A DNA stretch of 64,000 nt from Nocardioides islandensis (GTDB taxonomy: Bacteria > Actinomycetota > Actinomycetes > Propionibacteriales > Nocardioidaceae), in the NCBI RefSeq assembly GCF_015352455.1, contig NZ_JADKPN010000008.1, forward strand, positions 1 to 64,000. The letters are read 5' to 3'. Shown in pieces: positions 20,752 through 29,903 of this stretch. The notes below the pieces were generated by a model. The model made no database searches. It saw only the letters and a list, made by a program, of their open reading frames with translations, and was not told where the DNA came from. The first letter of the stretch is position 1. Each line of letters opens with the position of its first letter. The position numbers were made by a program, and so were the translations under genes.

Positions 20752-22032
20752 TCAGGCGCTGGTGGCGACCGGCTTCCGGGCCAGGTACCGCTCGGCGGCG
20801 TGGGACGAGGGTCCGATGCCGACCGCGGCCACGACCACGATGGCCGCGATGAGGATCCAGCCCGGGGCACCCCACGTCATCGCCAGGAAGGTGTAGAGCG
20901 CCGGCGCCCAGACGTCGCCCATCGTGTAGCCGAGGCCGGAGACGCCCTGGTACTCCCCCAGCCGCTCCGGGTCGGACAGCTCGGAGATCAGCCCCCACAT
21001 GCCGGCGGACTGGTAGAGCTCGGACCCGGTCACCGTCACGTGCCCGATCCACACCAGGGCGATCGTCACGAACCCGGTCGTGTCGTGGGTGACCAGCACG
21101 ATGAGGCAGGACAGGACGAAGCAGGCGGCGCCGCGGTACTGCGCGACGAGCGACCGGCGTACGTCGGTGACGCCGCGCGCCGCGGCCACCTGGAGGAACA
21201 CCGCCATCACGGTGTTGGTGCCGAACAGCCAGGCGAGCAGTACCCGCGGCGCGTCGGTCTCCTGCACCAGCCAGAGGGGGATCACGACGTTGAGCAGCAC
21301 GCCGTGGGTGCCGAGCACGCCGTTGCAGATGCTCATCAGGAAGAAGCCGCGGTTGCGCAGCGCGCTGCTCTTCTCGCCGGCGTGCTCGACGGCCTTCTCG
21401 ACCGGGAGCTCCTCGCGGTCACGTCCCACGACGTCGGGCAGCCGGAAGACCCACACCGCGTTGAGGACCAGCAGGAACGCCGTGGCGAGCGGCACGGCCT
21501 GGACGACGGCGTCGCTGTCGGTGGCCAGGGCGACGCCGGCGGCGAGGGCGCCGAAGGTGTAGCCGACGTTGCGGGCGGCGCGGAGGTACGCCTGCGACTT
21601 CACCCGCTCCTCGCGCGGGAAGATCGCGATGGCGTAGGCGCCGCGGCCGGCCCGTCGACCGGACTCGACGACCGCCATCACGGCCATCATCGCCACGAAC
21701 GCCCAGAAGCCCGAGAGCAGCGGCCACGCGGCGTACAGCACGGCCTCGATCCCACTGGCCAGCTGCCACATCTGCTTGGAGCCGATCCGGTCCGCCAGCT
21801 TGCCGAGCGGCACCGACATCGCGAACCGCACGAGCGCCGCGAAGGAGAGGCCGAGACCGACCTGCTGGGCCGAGAGCCCGACGATCACGGTGAAGAAGAC
21901 GGCGCTCCCGGTGAGGAAGGCGCCCTCGCCGAACGCCGAGATCACCGACTGGCCGGCGAGGCTGCGGACGAGCGGGGTGGGGCCGATCATCCGGGTCAGG
22001 CGTTCGCGCAGGCTGGTCATCGCGACCATCAT
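20752..22032 (-). CDS. Major facilitator superfamily transporter
   Basis: A 426-residue protein with about twelve membrane helices and the inter-helix MFS motif LGKLADRIGSKQMWQ in the first half. Substrate cannot be read from the sequence; the layout suits a drug or metabolite exporter. Three closely spaced ATG codons (22032, 22029, 22020) are possible starts and none has a clear ribosome-binding site. The stop lies 18 bases before the TPR gene. Confidence 0.85.
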   Translation of the reverse strand: MMVAMTSLRERLTRMIGPTPLVRSLAGQSVISAFGEGAFLTGSAVFFTVIVGLSAQQVGLGLSFAALVRFAMSVPLGKLADRIGSKQMWQLASGIEAVLYAAWPLLSGFWAFVAMMAVMAVVESGRRAGRGAYAIAIFPREERVKSQAYLRAARNVGYTFGALAAGVALATDSDAVVQAVPLATAFLLVLNAVWVFRLPDVVGRDREELPVEKAVEHAGEKSSALRNRGFFLMSICNGVLGTHGVLLNVVIPLWLVQETDAPRVLLAWLFGTNTVMAVFLQVAAARGVTDVRRSLVAQYRGAACFVLSCLIVLVTHDTTGFVTIALVWIGHVTVTGSELYQSAGMWGLISELSDPERLGEYQGVSGLGYTMGDVWAPALYTFLAMTWGAPGWILIAAIVVVAAVGIGPSSHAAERYLARKPVATSA

Positions 22033-22062
22033 GCGCGAACTGTCTTGATGTCGAGTAATCCT

Positions 22063-22203
22063 TTATCGGGCCGAGCGGCCGCTGCGGCGGGTACGGCGGG
22101 CGAGGCGAGCGCGGCGGGCCGCGCGCGCCTCGTTGGCCAGCTCGTCGGCGCGGTAGCGCGCGAGCTGGGCGGCAAGGTACGGGTGCATGGAGTTCGTGCT
22201 CAT
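22063..22203 (-). CDS. Small arginine-rich protein, 46 residues
   Basis: ATG at 22203 to TAA at 22063 encodes MSTNSMHPYLAAQLARYRAD followed by an Arg/Ala-rich tail ending RSGRSAR. The MHPYLAAQLA lead and basic tail recall many short uncharacterised actinobacterial proteins. One long amphipathic helix is predicted; nucleic-acid or membrane binding is only inference. It lies 30 bases upstream of the MFS gene on the same strand. Confidence 0.65.
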   Translation of the reverse strand: MSTNSMHPYLAAQLARYRADELANEARAARRARLARRTRRSGRSAR

Positions 22204-22274
22204 GGCTCAACAGTCGCCGTAAGGCCCCCACCCGCGGATCGGTAACCATCCCTAGGTTTGGCGCACCGACTACG

Positions 22275-22294
22275 TACCTCAGCCGTCTGAGGTA
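22275..22294. promoter_or_regulatory. Perfect inverted repeat upstream of the lipase-like gene
   Basis: TACCTCAG (22275-22282) and CTGAGGTA (22287-22294) flank CCGT, 30 bases before the GTG at 22325 in the divergent gap between 22203 and 22325. It looks like a dimeric-regulator operator; a short hairpin is the alternative. Confidence 0.5.
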
Positions 22295-22324
22295 GGTCCT
22301 GGGCGCGGCTGTCAGGATCGGGAC

Positions 22325-23122
22325 GTGCTCGACGGCCTGGCCCCCGCGCGGCGCCGGTTCGTGCTCGGCGTCGTCGGACTGGTCGCGGTCGCCATCGTCT
22401 GCGGTGGGGCCGCGTGGTGGGTGTCGCGCGACGAGCCGGTCGACCCGGTCTCCCAGGACGAGCGCGGACCGGTGCTGCTCGTCCCCGGGTACGGCGGCGG
22501 CACGGCCGGCCTCGAGGTCCTCGCGAAGGCGCTGCGCGCCGCGGGGCGCGACGCGGTCGTGGTGCACCTGTCCGGGGACGGGTTGGGCGACCTGGACGCG
22601 CAGGCTCGGGTCCTCGGCGAGGCGGTCGACAGCGCCCTGGGCGACACGGGGGCGGAGTCGGTGGACGTCGTCGGGTACTCCGCCGGCGGCGTGATCGCCC
22701 GCCTCTGGGTCCGCGACCACGGCGGCGGCAGCCTGGCCCGCCGGGTCGTGACGGTGGGCTCGCCGCACCACGGCACGGATCTCGCCGGGCTGGCCTCGGA
22801 CGTCGCGCCCGACGAGTGCCCGGTGGCCTGCCAGCAGCTCCAGCCCGACAGCGACCTGCTGCGCGCGCTGAACGCGCGGGACGAGACCCCGGCCGGGCCG
22901 GCGTGGGTGTCGATGTGGACGACCGACGACCAGGTCGTCGTGCCCCCGACGTCGGCCGACCTCGCGGGTGCGGTGGACTTCTCCCTGCAGTCGGTCTGCC
23001 CCGGCCTGACCGTGTCGCACGGCGACCTGCCCCGCTCGCCGGTCGTCGCGGCCGCGGTCGCCGCGGAGCTGGGCGTCGCCGATCCCGCCGTGCCGGGCCG
23101 GGAGATCTGCGCTACCTCGTGA
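22325..23122 (+). CDS. Secreted or membrane-anchored alpha/beta-hydrolase (lipase-like)
   Basis: A 265-residue protein. One N-terminal membrane helix (FVLGVVGLVAVAIVCGGAAW) precedes an alpha/beta-hydrolase fold: oxyanion region VLLVPGYGGG, nucleophile elbow VGYSAGG, acidic residue in WTTDDQVV and His in SHGDLP. It resembles the triacylglycerol lipase/PGAP1-like group annotated as Streptomyces LipA-type enzymes. Two cysteine pairs fit an extracytoplasmic location. GTG start at 22325. The end overlaps the convergent ABC permease by 11 bases. Confidence 0.85.
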   Translation: MLDGLAPARRRFVLGVVGLVAVAIVCGGAAWWVSRDEPVDPVSQDERGPVLLVPGYGGGTAGLEVLAKALRAAGRDAVVVHLSGDGLGDLDAQARVLGEAVDSALGDTGAESVDVVGYSAGGVIARLWVRDHGGGSLARRVVTVGSPHHGTDLAGLASDVAPDECPVACQQLQPDSDLLRALNARDETPAGPAWVSMWTTDDQVVVPPTSADLAGAVDFSLQSVCPGLTVSHGDLPRSPVVAAAVAAELGVADPAVPGREICATS

Positions 23123-23936
23123 TGTCCTTGGTCGCGAAGTTGGCCCAGCCCGCGCCGAGGAACACCAGCACGTACGCCCCTTGCAGCAGCGTCCCGCGCA
23201 CCACGTCCCGCCAGAGGATCGGGTCGCGGAAGAGGTCGACGAACGCCAGCCAGTAGCGCGTCGGCAGGAACGCCGCGATCGAGTCGGCCGCGTCCAGCGT
23301 GAGCAGCAGCGTCGAGCCGACGAGCACGGCCATGGTGCCCATCGCGGCGGCGAGCGGGGTGTCCACGACGGTCGAGAGGAACAGCGCGATCGCAGCCACG
23401 CCGAGCATGCACAGCAGTGCGTACGCCAGCGCGAGGAACGTCCGCGTGACCAGCTCACCCTGGGTGAGCGGCGTGCCGGACACCGTCGTCGTCGCGCCGG
23501 CGACGCGCTGGGTGCCGAGGAGCAGCACGCCGACGACGTACGCCGTCACCGCGACGACCGCGAGCGTCAGCAGCACGAACGCGATGACGCTGACCAGCTT
23601 GGCGACGAGCAGTCGGGTGCGGCCGACCGGCCGGACGAGGAGGTAGCGCAACGTGCCCTGCTCCGCCTCGCCCGCGATCGCGTCGCCGGCCTGGATCGCC
23701 ACCGCGATCGGCAGGAACAGCGGCAGCACGATGGCCATCGCCGCGAGCGGGAAGAGCGTGCCGTCGGTGAGGACGGCCGAGAGGAAGGCCGGGCCGGTGC
23801 CCGGCCGCGGCCCGATGTCGGTCAGCTTCAGCAGCACCGCGACGATCGTGGGCAGCAGGTCGATGAGCAGGATCGTCACCCAGGTACGCCGGCTGCGGAC
23901 CAGCTGGTGGAGCTCCACCCCGAGCAGGCGGATCAC
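23112..23936 (-). CDS. ABC-2 type transporter permease
   Basis: A 274-residue protein with six membrane helices, of the NatB/ABC-2 permease class (MIRLLGVELHQLVRSRRTW at the start; EQGTLRYLLVRPVGR after helix 2). It is the membrane partner of the ATPase encoded immediately upstream (4-base overlap). Substrate unknown. Confidence 0.88.
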   Translation of the reverse strand: MIRLLGVELHQLVRSRRTWVTILLIDLLPTIVAVLLKLTDIGPRPGTGPAFLSAVLTDGTLFPLAAMAIVLPLFLPIAVAIQAGDAIAGEAEQGTLRYLLVRPVGRTRLLVAKLVSVIAFVLLTLAVVAVTAYVVGVLLLGTQRVAGATTTVSGTPLTQGELVTRTFLALAYALLCMLGVAAIALFLSTVVDTPLAAAMGTMAVLVGSTLLLTLDAADSIAAFLPTRYWLAFVDLFRDPILWRDVVRGTLLQGAYVLVFLGAGWANFATKDITR

Positions 23937-24847
23937 GACTCGAACCGATCGCTGCTGGCGCCGGCGGCCTCGAGCACGACGTCCTCGAGCGTGTGGCGCT
24001 CCGGCGCGAGGCCGCTCACCCGTACCCCGCCCCGCACCAGCAGGGCGTTGAGGGCCGCCACGTCGTCGACACGGACGAGCAGCGAGCGCTCGTCGTACGA
24101 CTCGACCTGCCCGTCGAGCAGCGCGCGGGCCTGCGCGACGTCGGGCGTGCGGACGTACGTGCGACCGGTCGGCCGCTTCAGCACGTCGAGCCGCTCCTGG
24201 ACCACCAGCCGGCCGCGGTCGAGCACGCCGACGCGGGTGGCGATCTGCTCGACCTCGGCGAGCAGGTGGCTGGACAGGAAGATCGTGGTGCCGCCGCGGT
24301 GCAGCTGCAGCAGCAGGTCGCGGACCTCACGGATGCCCTGCGGGTCCAGGCCGTTGGTCGGCTCGTCGAGCACGAGCACCCGGGGCTCGCCGAGCAGCGC
24401 GTGCGCGAGGCCGAGGCGCTGGCGCATGCCGAGGCTGTACGCCGCCACCGGACGCTCGTCGACACCGGCGAGGCCGACCTGCTCGAGCACCTGGTCGACG
24501 CGGCCCTTGCGGGTGGCGCGCCGGCCGTGCGCGAGCGCGTCGTGGACGCGCAGGTTGGCGCGGCCGGAGAGACGCGGGTACGCCGCCGGCGACTCGACCA
24601 GCGCTCCGATCTGCGGCAGCACGTGCCGCCCGTCGCGCGGCATCGGACGGCCGAGCACCTCGGCGGTGCCCGAGGTGGCCAGCACCAGGCCGAGCAGCAT
24701 CCGCACCGTCGTGGTCTTGCCCGAGCCGTTGGCGCCGAGGAAGCCGTACACGTCTCCCTCGCGGACGTCGAGGTCGATGCCGTCGACCGCGGTGATGGCG
24801 CCGAAGCGCTTGGTGAGGCCCTGGGTGCCGATGATCGTCGCGGTCAT
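23933..24847 (-). CDS. ABC transporter ATP-binding protein
   Basis: A 304-residue ATPase with Walker A GANGSGKTT, signature YSLGMRQRLGLA, Walker B VLVLDEPTNGLDP and an H-loop (SSHLL). The C-terminal extension is typical of CcmA/NatA-type ATPases. ATG at 24847 in an ATGA overlap with the LolA-like gene; it also overlaps the permease. Energises export by the neighbouring ABC-2 permease. Confidence 0.93.
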   Translation of the reverse strand: MTATIIGTQGLTKRFGAITAVDGIDLDVREGDVYGFLGANGSGKTTTVRMLLGLVLATSGTAEVLGRPMPRDGRHVLPQIGALVESPAAYPRLSGRANLRVHDALAHGRRATRKGRVDQVLEQVGLAGVDERPVAAYSLGMRQRLGLAHALLGEPRVLVLDEPTNGLDPQGIREVRDLLLQLHRGGTTIFLSSHLLAEVEQIATRVGVLDRGRLVVQERLDVLKRPTGRTYVRTPDVAQARALLDGQVESYDERSLLVRVDDVAALNALLVRGGVRVSGLAPERHTLEDVVLEAAGASSDRFES

Positions 24848-25938
24848 CGGGTGCTCACGTACACCGTGTTGGCGAACAGGTCGTCGGCCGCCCGGGTCAG
24901 CGTGTCGGGGGTGACCGTCCCGGCGATCAGCCAGCCGCCCTCGCCCTCGGTGCCGGTGAGCAGCACGCCCAACGGCCCGAGGGTGACCAGCGTGCCGCTG
25001 TCGACCGTCCGGACGCCGAGCGTCCTCAGCAGCTGCTCGCGGAGCGGTCCGGCCTCCCGGCCCCGCATCGGGACGGCCAGCAGCCGGGTGACGCCCGAGC
25101 CGTACACGCCCACCGCGCCGTCGGCCTGCGGGGACTCGGCCAGCCCGGCCACGACATCCGGGGGCAGGATCGGGGCGTACTGGTTGGCCGCGTCGGCGAT
25201 GTCGAGCACGTCGTCGAAGCGGTACTCGGCGCCGGCAGGCGGCTCGAACTCCGTCCGGCTGGGCGGGGGCGTGCGCGCGTCGAACTGCCGGAAGGCCGTC
25301 GTGAACGCCGGTCGGGTCGCTCCCTTCGCCACCACCTCGACCCGCAGCGCCACCCCGGAACGCGGGTCCGCCCACACGTCGACGTGGTCGATGCTCGACT
25401 GCGGCGCGGCCGGCTGCAGCCGGAGACCGGGCGCGTCCACGCCGGCGACGCGGCGGGCGGGCAGCCGGCGTACCTCGGAGGCGTCGACGTCGTCGAGGAG
25501 CAGCTTCGCCACCGCGGGAGGGACGAGGTCGGCCGTGCGCGGCAGCCGGATCGACGGGTCCCGGCTCAGGGTCGCGTCGTGCTGCTCGTAGCGCCACCGG
25601 GTCGTGCCCTGCGCGTTGTGCACCAGGTCCTGCTCACCGGTCGTGAGCAGCTTGTCGACGCGCCACGCGTCGGCGCTGCGCCACCACACCCGCATCCGGG
25701 TCCGCTCCCCGAACAGCTGCCCGACGTCGGTGAACCGGTCGGCCGTCGGCAGCTGGAGGGTGCCCAGGCTCTCGACGTAGCCCGAGTACGGATGGTCGGC
25801 GCCCGCCTCGACCTTCGCCAGCAGGTCCACCGCGGAGATCCCGGAGTCCTCCGCGGGCCGGGCGCGGACGGCGAGAGGGATCCCGACGAGCAGCGCCGTG
25901 CCGACCGCGACCGCGGTCCAGCGATGGGCAGGTCTCAC
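24844..25938 (-). CDS. LolA/RseB-like exported protein
   Basis: A 364-residue protein. The N-terminal hydrophobic segment (WTAVAVGTALLVGIPLAV) is a signal or anchor. YSGYVESLGTLQLP is characteristic of the MucB/RseB-LolA fold that binds lipid moieties in an open beta barrel. The C-terminal region is unlike classical RseB. GTG at 25938, with GGGGGA seven bases upstream. Co-translated with the ABC ATPase and permease, so it may capture or sense the lipid-like cargo of that exporter; this is inference. Confidence 0.75.
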   Translation of the reverse strand: MRPAHRWTAVAVGTALLVGIPLAVRARPAEDSGISAVDLLAKVEAGADHPYSGYVESLGTLQLPTADRFTDVGQLFGERTRMRVWWRSADAWRVDKLLTTGEQDLVHNAQGTTRWRYEQHDATLSRDPSIRLPRTADLVPPAVAKLLLDDVDASEVRRLPARRVAGVDAPGLRLQPAAPQSSIDHVDVWADPRSGVALRVEVVAKGATRPAFTTAFRQFDARTPPPSRTEFEPPAGAEYRFDDVLDIADAANQYAPILPPDVVAGLAESPQADGAVGVYGSGVTRLLAVPMRGREAGPLREQLLRTLGVRTVDSGTLVTLGPLGVLLTGTEGEGGWLIAGTVTPDTLTRAADDLFANTVYVSTR

Positions 25939-25988
25939 CGGTCCCCCATGGTGAGAACGTACGTCGAAGCGGGTGAGCCGGTTCGGAC

Positions 25989-27083
25989 TCAGCGGACGAG
26001 CACCGGGATCGGCTGGGAGGCGTTGTTGGTGAAGCCACCGCGGTTCCACACCGGCTCGATGGGCTGCACGCGGCCGGAGGCGTCGGTGGCCCGAGCGCGC
26101 AGGGAGGCCGAGCCAGGGGTCGCGTCCCAGGACGCGGAGAAGCCGCGCCAGGCGTACGGTCCGCGGTCGCCGTCGAGGGTGGCCTCCAGCCACGTGGCCC
26201 CGTCGTCGGCGGACACCTCGACGCGCTCGACCGGTGCCCAGCCGGACCAGGCCCGCCCGCGCAGCTCCACCGGTCCTGCGTCCACGACGCGGCCGCGGCT
26301 CATGAAGTCGGGGAAGCCGGGTGGCTCGAGGAGCGCGCGCGGCTCGATGCGGGTCACCGGGACGCCAGGGTCCTCGGGCGTCTGCCGGACCCGGTACGCC
26401 TGGTGCTGGAACCCGGCGAACTCGTGGTCGACCACGCGGATCTCGCGCAGCCACTTCACCGATGCCATGCCGTACCAGCCGGGCACGACCAGCCGCACCG
26501 GGAACCCGTGCTGCGGGGGCAGCGGGTCGCCGTTCATCGACGTCGCGACGAGCACGTCACCGGTCGTCGCCTCCGCGACGGTCAACCCCCGCTCGTAGTC
26601 CTGCTCCACGCCGCGCTCGACCCCGTGGTCGGCGCCGGCACAGACGACCGACACCGCGCCGTCCTGGAGTCCGGCGTCGTCGAGGAGGTCGGTGAGCCGT
26701 ACGCCGGTCCAGTCGGCCGTGCCGACCGCTCCGTCCAGCCAGGGCTGGGACACAGGCCGCGGCTCGTCGGCCGCCCGCCCGTTGCCGGCGCACTCCAACG
26801 TGACGCGGACCGTGTGCCGGGTCATCGCGTCCAGGTCGGCCAGCGACAGGGTGAGCGGGTGGTCGACGAGACCGCCGACGGACAGCGTCCACGCGGCGGG
26901 GTCCGCGTCGGGGATGTCGTAGTGGGTGAGCACGTAGTGGAGGCCGGGCGGGGTGACGTCGTACCGGAGCGCCTCCGCGGGCATCGCGTGGTTGCGCGCG
27001 GCCAGCCGCAGCTCGTCCAGGGAGATGCCCTCGCCGGGGTCGGCGACCCGGGACGGACGGCTGAGCGCGGAGAGGTCGCTCAT
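25989..27083 (-). CDS. Sulfite oxidase family molybdopterin enzyme
   Basis: A 364-residue protein with a sulfite-oxidase-type molybdopterin domain and a C-terminal Mo-co dimerisation domain. The molybdenum ligand is Cys98 in LECAGNGR. No haem domain and no signal peptide are seen, so it probably acts in the cytosol or lacks Tat export, unlike SorA. Substrate unknown; sulfite is the default for the family. It lies 33 bases upstream of the response regulator on the same strand. Confidence 0.87.
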   Translation of the reverse strand: MSDLSALSRPSRVADPGEGISLDELRLAARNHAMPAEALRYDVTPPGLHYVLTHYDIPDADPAAWTLSVGGLVDHPLTLSLADLDAMTRHTVRVTLECAGNGRAADEPRPVSQPWLDGAVGTADWTGVRLTDLLDDAGLQDGAVSVVCAGADHGVERGVEQDYERGLTVAEATTGDVLVATSMNGDPLPPQHGFPVRLVVPGWYGMASVKWLREIRVVDHEFAGFQHQAYRVRQTPEDPGVPVTRIEPRALLEPPGFPDFMSRGRVVDAGPVELRGRAWSGWAPVERVEVSADDGATWLEATLDGDRGPYAWRGFSASWDATPGSASLRARATDASGRVQPIEPVWNRGGFTNNASQPIPVLVR

Positions 27084-27116
27084 GGTCCGCAGCGTAGTCC
27101 CGTCAGGTCGTCCCCA

Positions 27117-27797
27117 TCAGGGCGCGGGAAGGGTGTGCTCGAGCCGGAAACCGACGCCACGCACCGCCACGACGCGGTCGGGCAGCCCGGCCTGCTCGAG
27201 CTTCTGGCGCAGCCGGCCGATGGTGACGTCGAGGGTCTTGGTGGAGCCGTACCAGTTCTCGTCCCACACCTCCGACATCAGCCGGCCGCGCGGGACCACC
27301 TTGTCGCGGTGCGCCTCCAGGACGCTGAGGACGTCGAACTCCTTGCTGGTCAGCTTGATCTCCGACTCGCCGGCGTACACGCGCCGGGCTTCGACGTCGA
27401 GGCGCAGAGCGCTGGCATCGGCCCGGCCGGTGTGGTCGTGGACGCGCGTGCGCCGCAGCAGCGCGCGGACCCGCGCCTGGAGCTCGGCCAGCCCGAACGG
27501 CTTGGTCAGGTAGTCGTCGGCGCCGCTGTCGAGGCCGACCACGCGGTCGAGCTCGCCGGTGCGGGCGGTGACGATCATGATCGCGCCGTCGTAGCCGGTG
27601 TCGCGCAGCGAGCGGCACACGTCCAGGCCGTCCATGTCGGGCAGCGACAGGTCGAGGATCACCACGTCGGAGGGGTCGCGGCCGACCACGTCGAGCACCT
27701 CGCGGCCGGTGCCGACCCAGGCGACGTCGTAGCCCTCACGTTCGAGCGTGCGGACCAACGGAAATGCGATGTCACGCTCGTCCTCGACGACGAGCAC
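27117..27797 (-). CDS. OmpR/PhoB-family response regulator
   Basis: A 226-residue regulator. The receiver domain (LVVEDERD; phospho-acceptor Asp49 in ILDLSLPDMDG; K in TKPF) is followed by a C-terminal winged-helix DNA-binding domain (LTSKEFDVL; TKTLDVTIGRLRQKLE). GTG 27797 is chosen because GGGGGG lies just upstream and the length is usual; GTG 27809 or 27815 would add four to six residues. No sensor kinase is adjacent. A second, decayed copy of its 3' end is at 17240-17382. Confidence 0.9.
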   Translation of the reverse strand: MLVVEDERDIAFPLVRTLEREGYDVAWVGTGREVLDVVGRDPSDVVILDLSLPDMDGLDVCRSLRDTGYDGAIMIVTARTGELDRVVGLDSGADDYLTKPFGLAELQARVRALLRRTRVHDHTGRADASALRLDVEARRVYAGESEIKLTSKEFDVLSVLEAHRDKVVPRGRLMSEVWDENWYGSTKTLDVTIGRLRQKLEQAGLPDRVVAVRGVGFRLEHTLPAP

Positions 27798-27890
27798 AGA
27801 ACCCCCCACGATCACGGAGCATAGGGCGATTCGTGGCGTCTTTGGAGCCGACACCAGAAGAAATGGGCGCGTATCGCGCCTCGGACAGCG

Positions 27891-27938
27891 AAAAATGCCA
27901 GGTTCGGGACGTCCCCCCGGTCGTACCCGAACCTGGCA
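27891..27938 (-). terminator. Rho-independent terminator after the LigD-type genes
   Basis: On the minus strand, TGCCAGGTTCGGG (27938-27926) and CCCGAACCTGGCA (27908-27896) form a perfect 13-base-pair stem with a 17-base loop, followed at once by TTTTT. It lies about 105 bases after the stop of the LigD-type polymerase and before the response regulator. Confidence 0.85.
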
Positions 27939-28043
27939 GGTTTCGAGGAGAACGCTACGTCGGACCCGCACCCGCGAAAACTACAGAACTCCCACACGAC
28001 ATCAACGCCTTGGTAACAAGGTCGGGCCACCCCCACCCGCCCG

Positions 28044-28940
28044 TCACCGGCCGTCGGCGAGTCGCTCCAGGACCTCCTCGAAACGGAACTGCTCGAGGCC
28101 CAGCACGTCCTCCGCCCCGGCCTCGACCTCGTCCCACGTGACCGGTGTCGCGACCGTCGGCAGCTCGCGTCCGCGCAGGGAGTACGGCGAGAGCGTGGTC
28201 TTCGACCCGGCGTTCTGGGACCAGTCGAGGAAGACCTTCCCCGACCGCTTCGACTTGGTCATCGTCGCGGTCACCAGCCGGCCCTGCTCCTTCGCGAGCT
28301 CGTCGGCGACCTCCTTGGCCAGCGCCGTGGAGTCCTCGGGGTCCAGGCGCTTCTCCAGTGCGGCGTACAGGTGCAGGCCCTTGCTGCCGCTGGTCACCGC
28401 CTGCGTCTCCAGACCGCGCTCCTCGAGCTTGTCGCGCACCATCAGCGCCACCTGGCAGCACTCGTGCAGCCCCGCGCCGTCGCCCGGGTCGAGGTCGATG
28501 ACCAGCCGGTTGGCCTTCTGGGGCTTGCCGGCCTTGGTCACCGTCCACTGGTGGACGTGGAGCTCGAGCGCCGCGAGGTTCGCCAGCCAGGTCAGGGTCG
28601 CCAGGTCGTCGACGATCGGGAAGACGAGGATGTCGCCGTTCCTCGACGACCCACGCGAGCCGGTCGTCGGGACCGCGGCCGTGCGCACCCACGACGGGGT
28701 CCCGTTGGGGATGTTCTTCTCGAAGAAGCTCTGCTTCTCCACGCCGTTCGGCCAGCGCACGCGCGTCGCACAGCGGTCCTTCAGCAACGGCAGCATCGCC
28801 GGCGACACCTGGGCGTAGTAGTTGAGCACCTCGCCCTTGGTCGTGCCGGTGCGCGGGTACAGCACCTTGTCGAGGTTGCTCAGCTTCAGCGTGCGACCCT
28901 CGACCTCGACGCGGACCTCCTCGCCGGACCCGGGACTCAT
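28044..28940 (-). CDS. ligD: LigD-type primase-polymerase (NHEJ)
   Basis: A 298-residue stand-alone polymerase domain of the LigD family, archaeo-eukaryotic primase fold. LSNLDKVLYP at the start, VIDLDPGDG (metal-binding Asp pair) in the middle and FLDWSQNAGSKTT later are diagnostic. It fills gaps during end joining with Ku and ligase. Seven bases separate it from the ligase gene. The ligase and 3'-phosphoesterase domains of full-length LigD are absent here; the ligase is a separate gene. Confidence 0.93.
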   Translation of the reverse strand: MSPGSGEEVRVEVEGRTLKLSNLDKVLYPRTGTTKGEVLNYYAQVSPAMLPLLKDRCATRVRWPNGVEKQSFFEKNIPNGTPSWVRTAAVPTTGSRGSSRNGDILVFPIVDDLATLTWLANLAALELHVHQWTVTKAGKPQKANRLVIDLDPGDGAGLHECCQVALMVRDKLEERGLETQAVTSGSKGLHLYAALEKRLDPEDSTALAKEVADELAKEQGRLVTATMTKSKRSGKVFLDWSQNAGSKTTLSPYSLRGRELPTVATPVTWDEVEAGAEDVLGLEQFRFEEVLERLADGR

Positions 28941-28947
28941 GACACGG

Positions 28948-29886
28948 TCATCTCAGCAGGTCCTCCGGGCTCAGGTCGGCGCGGACGCCACGGTACGACG
29001 GCTGCCGCAGCCGCTGGTTCTTGGCGGTCGCGTGGCTGTCGACCTCGACGACCAGGAACGGCTCCACCCAGCGCGTGCCGAGCGCGTCGACCTTCGGCAC
29101 CTCGTCGTCGAACGGGCTGTCGTCGCGGTCGCGGCCCGCCAGCAGCTTGGCGAGCTGGGCGCCGGCCTTGGGACCGATGCCGCTGCCGACGCGGCCGCGG
29201 TACAGCAGGCCGTCCGGGGTCATCTCGCCGACCAGCACGGCGGCCAGGTTGCCGGCGCTCGAGCCCTCCTGGGGTCGCCAGCCGCCGACCACGTACGACG
29301 CGCTCAGCCGGTGCGCGAGCTTCAGCCACGAGTCGGTCCGGCGGTCGGGGAAGTACTTCGACGACCGGCGCTTGCTCACCACGCCCTCCAGCCCCTGGGC
29401 GAGCGTGGCGTCGTGGAGCATCTGCCCGTCGTCGTACACGGCCGGCACCTGCCAGCTGCTGTCCAGGCCCAGCCCCTCGAGCCGGGCCCGGCGCTCCTCC
29501 CAGGTCAGGCCGGTGAGGTCCTCACCGTCGAGGCGGAGCAGGTCGAAGACCATGTACGTCGCGGGGTTGCTCGCCGACAGCCGCCGGGCGGTCTGCGCGT
29601 TGCGCAGGTGCATCCGGTCCTGGAGCATCCGGAAGTCCGGCAGCCCGTGCTCGTTGAGCGCGATGATCTCGCCGTCGACCAGCAGGTCCCGGTCTCCCAG
29701 CGGCGAGGTCGACAGCTCGGGCCAGGCGATGGTGATGTCGTTGCCGTTGCGCGAGTACATCCGCAGCTTGCCGTCACGCACGTCGGTGAGCGCGCGCACG
29801 CCGTCCCACTTCACCTCGTGCACCCAGTCCTCACCCCGGGGTACGTAGGTGCCCTTGGAGGCCAGCATCGGACGCACGGTGTCCAT
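28948..29886 (-). CDS. ATP-dependent DNA ligase (LigD ligase-like, NHEJ)
   Basis: A 312-residue ligase: nucleotidyltransferase domain with the adenylation lysine in EVKWDGVRA (motif I), VDGEIIAL (motif III), EGVVSKR (motif IV) and SWLKL (motif V), then an OB-fold. Size matches stand-alone LigC/LigD ligase domains. Translationally close to the polymerase gene and divergent from Ku, together making a complete minimal NHEJ set. Confidence 0.92.
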   Translation of the reverse strand: MDTVRPMLASKGTYVPRGEDWVHEVKWDGVRALTDVRDGKLRMYSRNGNDITIAWPELSTSPLGDRDLLVDGEIIALNEHGLPDFRMLQDRMHLRNAQTARRLSASNPATYMVFDLLRLDGEDLTGLTWEERRARLEGLGLDSSWQVPAVYDDGQMLHDATLAQGLEGVVSKRRSSKYFPDRRTDSWLKLAHRLSASYVVGGWRPQEGSSAGNLAAVLVGEMTPDGLLYRGRVGSGIGPKAGAQLAKLLAGRDRDDSPFDDEVPKVDALGTRWVEPFLVVEVDSHATAKNQRLRQPSYRGVRADLSPEDLLR

Positions 29887-29903
29887 CCTCGCGCACGGCG
29901 CAT

